Origin: Jeotgalicoccus psychrophilus DSM 19085
GTDB taxonomy: Bacteria > Bacillota > Bacilli > Staphylococcales > Salinicoccaceae
Length of the DNA: 40,036 nt
Direction: 5' to 3'
Assembly: GCF_000425845.1 (NCBI RefSeq)
Contig: NZ_AUEF01000019.1
Location: 1 to 40,036, forward strand
How positions within the stretch are numbered: position 1 is the first letter of the stretch; the number at the start of each line of letters is the position of its first letter. Positions 1 through 5,608 of this stretch are shown piece after piece. Both the position numbers and the translations under genes were made by a program. The notes beneath the pieces are model-generated. The model had not been told where the DNA came from. It ran no database searches and worked only from the letters and a program-made list of their open reading frames with translations.

Positions 1-95
1 CCTTTAAGGGGTCAGAAAGGGGTCAAACGGGGGTCAAGACAAAAAGAAAAGGCTCAACCACTAGGGTTAAGCCTTGTTTAGCGGAGATGGAGAGA
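1..95. repeat. Terminal direct repeat, left copy
   Basis: Bases 1-95 are identical to 39942-40036. The repeat contains the last codons and stop of the integrase gene, three GGGGTCA arm sites, a hairpin and the start of the attP core. Because phage-only sequence (integrase tail) occurs at both window ends, I read it as the overlap of a circular sequence opened here, not as attL and attR. Confidence 0.95.
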
Positions 96-217
96 ATCTC
101 AAATCTCGTTTTTCCTTAATTTCTATATAAATATTATCCAGTTAAATCAAGGGGTTACATTATCCTGTTAATGTGTAACAAACATAATTTATAAATATTT
201 TATCAGATATGGGGTCA
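8..217. other. attP: attP: integrase arm sites and tRNA-like core
   Basis: GGGGTCA occurs at 8-14, 19-25 and 30-36, spaced exactly 11 bp (one helical turn), and again at 211-217 on the other side. These look like integrase arm-binding sites. Between them, 81-98 read on the minus strand resembles the 3' end of a tRNA gene: T-loop end GATT, T-stem CTCTC, acceptor CATCTCC and discriminator G, as in tRNA-Ser. The 5' half of the T-arm does not pair, as expected if only the crossover core matches the host. The site lies directly downstream of the integrase gene in the circular map. The tRNA-Ser identity is inference. Confidence 0.75.
49..75. terminator. Hairpin after the integrase gene
   Basis: AAGGCTCAACC (49-59) pairs with GGTTAAGCCTT (65-75) with one mismatch. 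On the minus strand the stem is followed by a T-rich run, so it could stop leftward transcripts from entering the integrase gene. On the plus strand it lies after the integrase stop but the T-run is poor. The same hairpin is present in the right copy of the repeat (39990-40016). Confidence 0.6.
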
Positions 218-222
218 GAAAA

Positions 223-231
223 TGCTATAAT
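223..231 (+). promoter_or_regulatory. Extended -10 promoter element
   Basis: TGCTATAAT at 223-231 is a perfect extended -10 (TGnTATAAT), 30 bases ahead of the ATG at 261. No convincing -35 box is visible. The fourth attP arm site (211-217) sits just upstream, so integrase binding might affect this promoter. Confidence 0.45.
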
Positions 232-260
232 TGAGTCAAAGTTATCGTGAAAGGATTAAC

Positions 261-437
261 ATGAAAATCATATACTTTTTAGAAAATTATCGATTTAATC
301 CGTTGCTGAAAGAAAACGTCCAATGTACTCAATGTAATCATAAGTATAGCACGAAAATACGTCAAAGAGATTTACAGACGGATATCCGTTGCGAAAATTG
401 CATGCGAGTGTTTACCCACTTCAAATATCTGTTTTAA
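261..437 (+). CDS. Small zinc-finger protein (Com-like)
   Basis: A 58-aa protein with two CxxC knuckles (CTQC and CENC, about residues 23-26 and 44-47) in the spacing of a four-cysteine zinc ribbon. Such small proteins in phages include Com-type translational regulators, but no specific function can be assigned. I chose ATG 261 because AAAGG (250-254) stands at proper distance; an upstream in-frame TTG at 231 overlaps the -10 box and is unlikely. The gene is the first one beyond attP, on the + strand, opposite to its neighbours, and has its own promoter element and terminator, as expected for an independently expressed accessory gene. Confidence 0.65.
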   Translation: MKIIYFLENYRFNPLLKENVQCTQCNHKYSTKIRQRDLQTDIRCENCMRVFTHFKYLF

Positions 438-439
438 AA

Positions 440-477
440 CCGCCCACTACTTATTATAGTAGAAAGGCGGATTTTTT
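440..477 (+). terminator. Rho-independent terminator
   Basis: CCGCC and ACTACT pair with AGTAG and GGCGG, followed by ATTTTTTG. It closes the zinc-finger gene. Confidence 0.85.
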
Positions 478-534
478 GTGCGCTATTTTGCAGAATAGAT
501 AACACCATGTTAAGCACTGATTTAATTTTAGAAT

Positions 535-562
535 AATAAAAGGACGGCTTTCCACACCGTCC
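535..562 (-). terminator. Rho-independent terminator (leftward)
   Basis: GGACGG (542-547) pairs with CCGTCC (557-562), and on the minus strand the stem is followed by TTTTATTATT. It ends leftward transcription from the yolD-like gene or the candidate small RNA. Confidence 0.8.
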
Positions 563-627
563 AGTTTGAAGCTACAATATAACATCACAATTAGTTCTCT
601 CGTCTCATTAATACCGGAGAACTGCAC
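535..627 (-). ncRNA. Candidate small RNA
   Basis: On the minus strand a perfect extended -10 (TGGTATAAT, plus 634-642) lies about 100 bases ahead of a strong terminator. The predicted transcript (about 627 down to 535) contains two hairpins, AGTTCTC/GAGAACT (593-599 with 617-623) and the terminator stem, and no open reading frame above five codons. The -35 region is weak. The alternative is that this is only the 3' tail of the yolD-like transcript. Confidence 0.35.
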
Positions 628-656
628 GTCTATATTATACCATGTTTAGTCTTAAT

Positions 657-1043
657 TTATGAATATAGGTAGTCTAGATCACTCATATAATCATACTCAT
701 CCACACTATAAATATGTTCAAATTGAACAAACATAAAACTATCCTCTTTACGCACAGTAACCACCCCGCTCCAGTCATCCATGCTCTCGATGATACATTC
801 TACCTGGTACTCGTAACCATCGTGCCAGTACCGCAGTATGACGTTTTTAGAAATGAGTTCACGCAGCTTCAATTCTAGCTCCTGCTGCAGTTCATCAGTC
901 AGATTAGGCTTAGGCACATATGCTTGCTCTACTTTCAATCTGTCCACATTCTCGTATTGCTCAGGCATCGTGGCAAATGGCGCCCACTTAATCATGCCTC
1001 TGCCTTGTGGAATATTGATATCAGCTAGTTTAGATACGTTCAT
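657..1043 (-). CDS. YolD-like protein, SOS-regulated
   Basis: A 128-aa protein with the YolD-like signature: RGMIKWAPFATMPEQY near residues 15-30, then a helical region and a beta-rich C-terminus. YolD-like genes in Bacillales usually sit beside a Y-family polymerase gene (UvrX/YqjW type), and their biochemical role is not settled. No polymerase gene is present here. The start is fixed by GAGGTGATT ahead of ATG. The promoter (1063-1092) contains a LexA box, so expression is expected on DNA damage, when the prophage would also be induced. The lexA link is seen in sequence; the function is inference from the family. Confidence 0.85.
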   Translation of the reverse strand: MNVSKLADINIPQGRGMIKWAPFATMPEQYENVDRLKVEQAYVPKPNLTDELQQELELKLRELISKNVILRYWHDGYEYQVECIIESMDDWSGVVTVRKEDSFMFVQFEHIYSVDEYDYMSDLDYLYS

Positions 1044-1062
1044 GGAATCACCTCTTAGGGTT

Positions 1063-1092
1063 ATTATAGCGAACGTATGTTCTGTATGTAAA
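1063..1092 (-). promoter_or_regulatory. LexA-controlled promoter of the yolD-like gene
   Basis: On the minus strand: -35 TTTACA (1087-1092), an 18-base spacer and -10 TATAAT (1063-1068). The spacer holds CGAACGTATGTTCT (1070-1083 on the plus strand), matching 13 of 14 positions of the Bacillus-type SOS box CGAACRNRYGTTYC. A repressor bound there would cover the promoter. Confidence 0.9.
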
Positions 1093-1117
1093 GATAAAAA
1101 TAATCCCCTGACAAGGC

Positions 1118-1399
1118 TTATTGTTCAAAATCTAAAAATGGTTTACGTTCCAAATATTCTTGGATGATACTAACATTTTCACCATCTAATGTTGTGACAG
1201 GTAGACTCGGATAATTTTTATCTCTATAAGCCTTACTTAAATCTAATTCTAAAGGCTCCAATTCTTTTACCAATTCTTCTTTATCTTGAAACAGTTTATC
1301 CTTTACTAACAAAGGTTTTATTCTGTCTTGATCCTTAGAATATTTTACTCTTACGAGAACTTTAACAGGTTTACTAAAATTTAAATCATTTATGTTCAT
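1118..1399 (-). CDS. Hypothetical protein, last gene of a three-gene accessory unit
   Basis: A 93-aa soluble, charged protein beginning MNINDLNFSKPVKVLVRVKY. ATG 1399 has GGAGAG upstream; a longer in-frame extension to 1489 runs through the upstream gene and lacks a ribosome site. I recognise no family. It follows the membrane protein gene at 1411-1698 by 11 bases and is probably translated from the same message, so its job may be linked to that protein and to 1691-2080. Confidence 0.6.
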   Translation of the reverse strand: MNINDLNFSKPVKVLVRVKYSKDQDRIKPLLVKDKLFQDKEELVKELEPLELDLSKAYRDKNYPSLPVTTLDGENVSIIQEYLERKPFLDFEQ

Positions 1400-1410
1400 T
1401 ACTACTCTCC

Positions 1411-1698
1411 TTAAATTATATTGAAAATAACAGTTATGAACCCTATAACAACTGCCACTAACGTCGTGGTAGCGAGACCCACACCCCATTTTAATGTAGA
1501 TTTTGTTTCTGAGATGTTTTTATCAATTGCCCCAAGTCGTTCATCGATTCTTTTCTCGTATTGTTTAAATGTTTCCTGCGACACATATGACATGCCGCCA
1601 CCACCTCCATTATTATTCCCTTTTTTATTGTCGCCTTCATACTTCACTTCATTAATATTGAATACTTCAGGGAATATTATTTTCGCAGAATTACTCAT
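1411..1698 (-). CDS. Membrane protein with coiled coil; possible internal second start
   Basis: A 95-aa protein: a polar N-terminal part (1-30), a Gly5 tract (31-35), a helical coiled-coil stretch (about 40-68) and one C-terminal membrane helix (about 72-93). The layout resembles XhlA-type membrane-associated proteins but without clear family identity. ATG 1698 has GGGGGA upstream and overlaps the end of the preceding gene. The glycine tract is encoded by GGAGGTGGTGGCGGC, which is itself a strong ribosome binding site ahead of an in-frame ATG at 1593. A 60-aa short form consisting of coiled coil plus membrane helix could therefore be made as well. Confidence 0.65.
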   Translation of the reverse strand: MSNSAKIIFPEVFNINEVKYEGDNKKGNNNGGGGGMSYVSQETFKQYEKRIDERLGAIDKNISETKSTLKWGVGLATTTLVAVVIGFITVIFNII

Positions 1699-2080
1699 TA
1701 TTATCCCCCTTTAAGCGAACTTTAAAAAATACTTCTTGTGAACTCTCTCCATCTATAATTAACTTTGCATAATGTATACCTTCATTATAGAACATAAAAT
1801 CTTGCACAATTATTTCATTAGTGAAAATATCGAAAGGTGTATTATAATAAAAATCTAAAATCGAGTGAGTACTTATTAACACTTGACCTTCAACTTCACC
1901 AATTTCCATTTCTACTTTATAACTATCAGTCTTTGTCAACTCTATTAGAGAGAAAGTCAACATAAAAGAAACTTTTTCATTTAGGGAAGTTAAACCAAAG
2001 CTGCTAATAGGTTTTTTTATAATTAATTCGTTACCACCTGTGTTTTCTTCAGATAATATAAGCCACGCAACTCTTGCCAT
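1691..2080 (-). CDS. Hypothetical beta-rich protein (possibly DUF6941-like)
   Basis: A 129-aa protein, first of a three-gene leftward unit. It has alternating short hydrophobic strands and an ending (GIHYAKLIIDGESSQEVFFKV, about residues 100-120) typical of small beta-sandwich proteins; resemblance to DUF6941 is from memory and weak. It overlaps the next gene by 8 bases, which implies coupled translation. Upstream of the ATG only a poor AAAGCGGG is present. A TATAAT lies four bases before the start codon, so either the message is leaderless or that box is chance. Position between lysis genes and attP is the usual place for lysogenic accessory genes. Confidence 0.55.
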   Translation of the reverse strand: MARVAWLILSEENTGGNELIIKKPISSFGLTSLNEKVSFMLTFSLIELTKTDSYKVEMEIGEVEGQVLISTHSILDFYYNTPFDIFTNEIIVQDFMFYNEGIHYAKLIIDGESSQEVFFKVRLKGDNNE

Positions 2081-2265
2081 TTAATTATACCCGCTTTCAG
2101 ATTCATTTATCTAAACATTAGCAAACTATCTGAAAACTAAATAGACGGAACATGTATTCTGTTGTTAAAAAGTATTGCGATATTGCAATGCAATGTATGG
2201 ACTATTAAAAATATATGTAGTCAGATATGATTAAAGAGAATAAAAGAATAGGGGGGGACAAATAA
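2081..2265. promoter_or_regulatory. Divergent intergenic region with a palindrome
   Basis: This 185-bp AT-rich gap separates the leftward unit (start 2080) from the rightward gene (start 2266). It holds ATTGCAATGCAAT at 2182-2194, a perfect odd-centred palindrome that could be an operator. TATAAT (minus, plus 2084-2089) and TATGAT (plus, 2226-2231) are possible -10 boxes, but neither has a convincing -35. Confidence 0.35.
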
Positions 2266-2547
2266 ATGAATAGAATTCTTGTACAAAGCAAAACTAAAGA
2301 TAAAGGCTATCAAACAATTTCTAATAATGAGCGTGGCAGTAATGCAGAATTGGCTTTCAAAACTTATAAAGGATATCTGATTAAGTATAAGGATGAAATT
2401 TTAGAGGACGTTCCAGAGAGTGGAGAATATATTATGATTTCTTTTATTGGTGGCGATAAATATACAGACCATGAAATGAAAATTAAGGATATACCTAGTA
2501 CGATAATGATACCTATTAAGTACAGAGATAAATTCACTAGAGATTAA
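2266..2547 (+). CDS. Orphan hypothetical protein
   Basis: A 93-aa soluble protein on the + strand with a very strong ribosome site (AGGGGGGG) ahead of ATG. It starts MNRILVQSKTKDKGYQ and ends in a basic tail. I recognise no family and see no membrane segment. It is divergent from the 1118-2080 unit and convergent with the lysis operon, which points to an independently expressed accessory gene. Confidence 0.65.
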   Translation: MNRILVQSKTKDKGYQTISNNERGSNAELAFKTYKGYLIKYKDEILEDVPESGEYIMISFIGGDKYTDHEMKIKDIPSTIMIPIKYRDKFTRD

Positions 2548-2588
2548 AAAAAGCACCCCTCTTTCGGCAATGACTCCGATTGAGGGGT
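2546..2588 (-). terminator. Terminator of the late operon
   Basis: ACCCCTC (2555-2561) pairs with GAGGGGT (2582-2588). On the minus strand the stem is followed by GCTTTTTTT, a strong end for the leftward late operon after the endolysin gene. On the plus strand the T-run is weaker (ATCTTTAT), so it may also serve the gene ending at 2547. Confidence 0.85.
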
Positions 2589-2675
2589 ATCTTTATAGTT
2601 GAATTATTTAATTTTATTATGGTTGTTCACGCCATATACGTGTCTGTAATTTTCGCGAGTGCTTAATAATGTGTT

Positions 2676-3545
2676 TTATAGCAACTGATTAACTCGTCTC
2701 TGGACTGCATTAGCATCGTACCCTGCTTTTCTAAGTGCATTAAATCGTGCGTTACCATTTCCCCACTTGCCAGCGATCACTTCGCGCGCAACAGTATCAA
2801 TGGACTTTTTAGCTGGCTTAGAAGGACTTGCGCCTAACTTCTTATTAACAGCATTCTGAATTGTTGTAGGGTTATATCCCGCTTTTCTCAAAGCGTTAAA
2901 TCGAGCATTTCCAGTACCCCACTTACCTGCAATGACTTCATTAACAATAGTTGCCGTTGACTTCTTGCTACTTGTAGGTTTATTAGCCGGTTTAGGCTTA
3001 GCTGCAGGCTTCTTAGCCGGTTTGCTAGTATTACTATTCAAAGCGTTTAAATGCTCCTGTACACGGTTTCTGAACGCTTGATAAGTACCTGTAGCGTGCA
3101 TTTTGTGCGGGCAGTCTTTACCACTCCAGTCGTAGTGCCTTTTCAGTCTATCCATTCCCCAACCGTACTGTTTAAGCACATAAGCGATATATAGTGCCGC
3201 GTTTTCCTCTGCTGCTTTATACCTGGTTGATTTAGCGCCTGAATATCCATTATCCATTGAGTAACAGATTTCAATGCCGATTGATCGCATATTACCATTA
3301 CCCATACCATCACCTGCGTGCCAGGCTGTGCGATTAAACGGAATAAGTTGAACAGCTTCTTTATCGTCAATAGCTACATGATAGCTCACTTGCGCATTGT
3401 TACTGTTATGGTACGCTGCTTCGTTACGCGCTGATGCCGTATTCCCTGTATTGTGGACAGTAATATATAACGGATTCATTGCGTATGGTGCTTTAATGCC
3501 GTACTTACTTGTGGGCAACATATTATTTACAATCTTATAAGCCAT
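2676..3545 (-). CDS. Endolysin: N-acetylmuramoyl-L-alanine amidase with two CW_7 repeats
   Basis: A 289-aa cell-wall hydrolase that cuts the bond between N-acetylmuramic acid and L-alanine. Residues about 15-165 form an Amidase_2 domain with zinc ligands H31 (ITVHNTGN), H137 (RHYDW) and C145 (DCPH). A Pro/Lys/Ala-rich linker (about 172-195) follows. The C-terminus has two 42-residue CW_7 wall-binding repeats (196-237 and 248-289), each with VIAGKWG and FNALRKAGY. ATG is preceded by GAGGAGG and overlaps the stop of the upstream gene. Last gene of the late operon, right after holin. Staphylococcal phage lysins normally use SH3b, so CW_7 is unusual for that group. Confidence 0.95.
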   Translation of the reverse strand: MAYKIVNNMLPTSKYGIKAPYAMNPLYITVHNTGNTASARNEAAYHNSNNAQVSYHVAIDDKEAVQLIPFNRTAWHAGDGMGNGNMRSIGIEICYSMDNGYSGAKSTRYKAAEENAALYIAYVLKQYGWGMDRLKRHYDWSGKDCPHKMHATGTYQAFRNRVQEHLNALNSNTSKPAKKPAAKPKPANKPTSSKKSTATIVNEVIAGKWGTGNARFNALRKAGYNPTTIQNAVNKKLGASPSKPAKKSIDTVAREVIAGKWGNGNARFNALRKAGYDANAVQRRVNQLL

Positions 3546-3703
3546 TATTTGACCTCCTCGTCGGGCTTGAAACCTTCGAATTTTGTTTCATCTGCTTTTT
3601 CTGGGTTATCCACGGGTTTTATATCTTCGCCGACACCACCGAATTTTTGATTTCGAGTAAATACATCATCACGTTCTTTTTCTGCTTGAGTTTTCTCTGC
3701 CAT
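3545..3703 (-). CDS. Small acidic protein between holin and endolysin
   Basis: A 52-aa hydrophilic protein (MAEKTQAEKERDD at the start, acidic end) without a membrane segment. ATG 3703 has AGGAGT eight bases upstream; an in-frame start at 3739 lacks a ribosome site and overlaps the terminator hairpin. The stop overlaps the endolysin start (TAATG), so the two are translationally coupled. I do not recognise a family. Confidence 0.7.
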   Translation of the reverse strand: MAEKTQAEKERDDVFTRNQKFGGVGEDIKPVDNPEKADETKFEGFKPDEEVK

Positions 3704-3725
3704 ACCTATCACTCCTATTTTTGAT

Positions 3726-3752
3726 ATAAAAAAAGACACCTCGTGTGAGATG
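3726..3752 (-). terminator. Terminator after the holin gene
   Basis: AGACACCTC pairs with GAGATGTCT with one mismatch, and on the minus strand the stem is followed by seven T. It lies between holin and endolysin genes, so it may attenuate expression rather than end the operon. Confidence 0.7.
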
Positions 3753-3753
3753 T

Positions 3754-4005
3754 CTACTTACGTGCTTTCTTGCGTTCCAATATTTCCTGCGCTTCTTCTG
3801 CTTCGGTCGTTAAGTTAGTGTTTCTATACGTTGAATACAGCGCTGATACGACTAACGCAACTGTGGACACAGCTTCATAAATCTGCTCGTCGCTGAACGG
3901 TAATGGATTGTACCCGAAGCTCACTAATGCTTGGTTAATCAGTAGTATGATTAGTACGATTAGGCGGGTAATACCCGCTGTTTTATTGTTCTTTGGATTC
4001 GCCAA
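3754..4005 (-). CDS. Holin, SPP1 family
   Basis: An 83-aa membrane protein with two helices (about 11-29 and 40-62) separated by the loop NPLPFSDEQIYE, and a charged C-terminus with EEAQEILERKKARK. This matches the SPP1/XhlB-type holin family. It forms the membrane lesion that releases the endolysin. The start is TTG 4005, because GGAGG (4014-4018) lies eight bases ahead; the longer frame to 4020 would contain its own ribosome site. It lies two genes upstream of the endolysin. Confidence 0.85.
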   Translation of the reverse strand: MANPKNNKTAGITRLIVLIILLINQALVSFGYNPLPFSDEQIYEAVSTVALVVSALYSTYRNTNLTTEAEEAQEILERKKARK

Positions 4006-4025
4006 ATAGTTCACCTCCAATAAAA

Positions 4026-4048
4026 ATAGAGGAGCTTTCGCCCCTCAT
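4026..4048 (-). terminator. Weak hairpin upstream of holin
   Basis: GAGGAGC and GCCCCTC pair around TTTC with one mismatch, followed on the minus strand by TATTTTTATT. It could act as an attenuator inside the lysis operon. Confidence 0.4.
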
Positions 4049-4051
4049 GCG

Positions 4052-4126
4052 TTATTTACAAATACCCAACCAGAAGCACTGCCAGAAACTTGCGCCTAAA
4101 ATGATAAATTCGCTAGCTGTTTGCAT
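4052..4126 (-). CDS. 24-aa hydrophobic microprotein
   Basis: MQTASEFIILGASFWQCFWL is followed by GICK. It sits between the DUF2951 gene and holin, with AGGTGGTGA about nine bases ahead of ATG. Small membrane peptides are common at this place in related phages. No homologue is recognised, and only the ribosome site and its hydrophobic character support it. Confidence 0.4.
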   Translation of the reverse strand: MQTASEFIILGASFWQCFWLGICK

Positions 4127-4145
4127 CGTTTGAACTCACCACCTT

Positions 4146-4514
4146 TCATATCCCTAGCCATGTTCGTATAAGAGCCACCAGTAGGGAAGTACCAAGTGTG
4201 CCGATGAGTCCGAGCATCCAATATTTCAGTTTTTTCATATCTTGCCTGTTCTCTTTTTTAGTTTCTTGGTCAAGTTCACGTTCCCTGTTTATACTGTCTA
4301 GCGTAAAATTCATTTTCTGATTAACTAACTCTTGCGAGTGTTGCCCTGTTTTAATATCATCCAAAGCATCAAAGATCTTACGTGTTTCTTCTTCTGATTT
4401 CTTTTCGTTTTCATCAATCTTTTTATGAAGTCGAGAAAAACGTTCTTCGTAATGTTCATCTTTTCTCTCTAATCGTGATAGTCTTTTTTCATGACTTTCT
4501 AATGATGCAGGCAA
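4146..4514 (-). CDS. DUF2951 protein (XhlA-like, membrane anchored)
   Basis: About 122 aa: a long charged coiled coil (first 90 residues) with the segment VNQKMNFTLDSINRERELD, then a C-terminal membrane helix (LKYWMLGLIGTLGTSLLVAL). This is the pattern of DUF2951 proteins found beside holin in Staphylococcus phages; they are thought to assist lysis or sit at the membrane, but no activity is proven. I prefer the TTG start at 4514, which has AAAGGGG seven bases ahead; an in-frame GTG at 4547 has none. Confidence 0.8.
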   Translation of the reverse strand: MPASLESHEKRLSRLERKDEHYEERFSRLHKKIDENEKKSEEETRKIFDALDDIKTGQHSQELVNQKMNFTLDSINRERELDQETKKENRQDMKKLKYWMLGLIGTLGTSLLVALIRTWLGI

Positions 4515-4549
4515 ACGCTCACCCCTTTCTGCATAATAAAAACCCACGG

Positions 4550-4861
4550 TTATTCCGAGGGCTGTTCTTCTACCGGTTTTTCTTCAGTCACAACGTCGCC
4601 ATTCTCGTCTAATCGAAAGGATTCCACATCGTGTTTCATTGCGTAGTATTCATACGCTTGACCTGTAAGGTTCGCCATCATATTGTGAACATCAACCAAC
4701 TGCTTAACTTCTTCAAATGTGCTGTACTTACTCGCTCCTTCAAAGTCATTCACCGCTGAGAATAGTCCGTTGTAGCTGTTAAATCTTAGCACCGAATGTT
4801 CTTCGCTTGAATTGTTATAGCGTGCGATATAGTAGTTAGTTTCTTTACCTGTTAATGTCAT
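4550..4861 (-). CDS. Hypothetical protein of the lysis/baseplate region
   Basis: A 103-aa soluble protein starting MTLTGKETNYYIARYNNSSE, mixed alpha/beta with an acidic proline-rich tail. GGAGGAG stands ahead of ATG. It is three bases from the next upstream gene and is part of the late operon. Its place between the baseplate and holin genes suggests a structural or lysis-accessory role, but I recognise no family. Confidence 0.75.
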   Translation of the reverse strand: MTLTGKETNYYIARYNNSSEEHSVLRFNSYNGLFSAVNDFEGASKYSTFEEVKQLVDVHNMMANLTGQAYEYYAMKHDVESFRLDENGDVVTEEKPVEEQPSE

Positions 4862-4863
4862 AA

Positions 4864-5109
4864 TTATTTCTCCTCCAGTTTCTGTTTTAATTCTGAAACC
4901 TCTTGTCTTAATTCGGAAACTTCACGTCTTAAATCGCCTTCTTTGAATAAATCTATTGCCCTTAAAGTTTCTATAAACGATGTTCTAGAAGCTAATTTTT
5001 GGATAAACTCATCTGATATTTTTATATCCGAAGCTTCTATAACACAAATGTCCAGAAACTTCTCTCTGCCATCTGAATCGGGGCGGACTATATTAAGTTT
5101 GTTTTCCAT
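4864..5109 (-). CDS. Hypothetical protein with C-terminal coiled coil
   Basis: An 81-aa protein. The N-terminal half is mixed; residues about 57-81 are heptads (LRREVSELRQEVSELKQKLEEK, split here only for description), a clear coiled coil. GGAGGAG precedes ATG, and its stop is two bases from the next gene. It probably forms oligomers, perhaps in the tail tip. No family recognised. Confidence 0.75.
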   Translation of the reverse strand: MENKLNIVRPDSDGREKFLDICVIEASDIKISDEFIQKLASRTSFIETLRAIDLFKEGDLRREVSELRQEVSELKQKLEEK

Positions 5110-5111
5110 AA

Positions 5112-5555
5112 TTATATCTCCTCCACTAATTCTGCATTTTCGTTATCGGCTTCTGCAACAGGACTTGATGGTAGATTATCTTCAAGCGCATCAAGTAAAA
5201 GATCGTGAGCGACTGCGTTATTTCCTTCGAGCGTGTGCGAATAGTTCTCCAATACTTCTTTTAAAGTTGGCATCATATGTGCGTATTCTGTTAAGACCAC
5301 GACGGAAATTTCGTTCTGCAACTCCTGCATGTGCTTTAATATTGTTTCACATCCTTTGTAATCTTCTTTCTTCTTCAACTCTTCAAGCTCGCCATTCAAC
5401 TTCATATATTCAATTGAAAACTCATTTAGCTTTTCCTGCAGACGATTTTGTAACTTGACTCTCGCCCGTGATGCTTTCGGACTATCACTCACTACCAACC
5501 CTTCTAAAAACTCAACGACCTTCTTCACATGTTTATTCTCTACTGATATCTTCAT
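5112..5555 (-). CDS. DUF1617 family protein
   Basis: A 147-aa helical, charged protein. The N-terminal pattern (fLEGLVVSDSPKASRARVKL, about residues 15-33) matches DUF1617 phage proteins, which lie between tail fibre and holin genes in many Gram-positive siphophages; their function is unknown. ATG 5555 has GGAGGG seven bases ahead, which rules out the TTG at 5570. The C-terminus is acidic. Confidence 0.8.
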   Translation of the reverse strand: MKISVENKHVKKVVEFLEGLVVSDSPKASRARVKLQNRLQEKLNEFSIEYMKLNGELEELKKKEDYKGCETILKHMQELQNEISVVVLTEYAHMMPTLKEVLENYSHTLEGNNAVAHDLLLDALEDNLPSSPVAEADNENAELVEEI

Positions 5556-5578
5556 AACTAAACCCTCCAATTTTTATA

Positions 5579-5608
5579 TAAAAAAGAGACCTACATGTGT
5601 AAGTCTCT
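5579..5608 (-). terminator. Terminator after the baseplate/receptor-binding gene
   Basis: AGAGACCTACA pairs with TGTAAGTCTCT with one mismatch; on the minus strand six T follow. It separates the tail gene block from the lysis block and may set their relative expression. Confidence 0.8.

Noticed and set aside
81-110. A tRNA gene at the left end
   Set aside because: Only the T-stem 3' half and acceptor 3' end match; the 5' T-stem half does not pair and there is no D-arm or anticodon arm, so it is an att core only.
2084-2089. TATAAT as promoter of the three-gene accessory unit
   Set aside because: It lies four bases from the start codon and lacks a -35; it would need a leaderless message, so it is only mentioned as a possibility.
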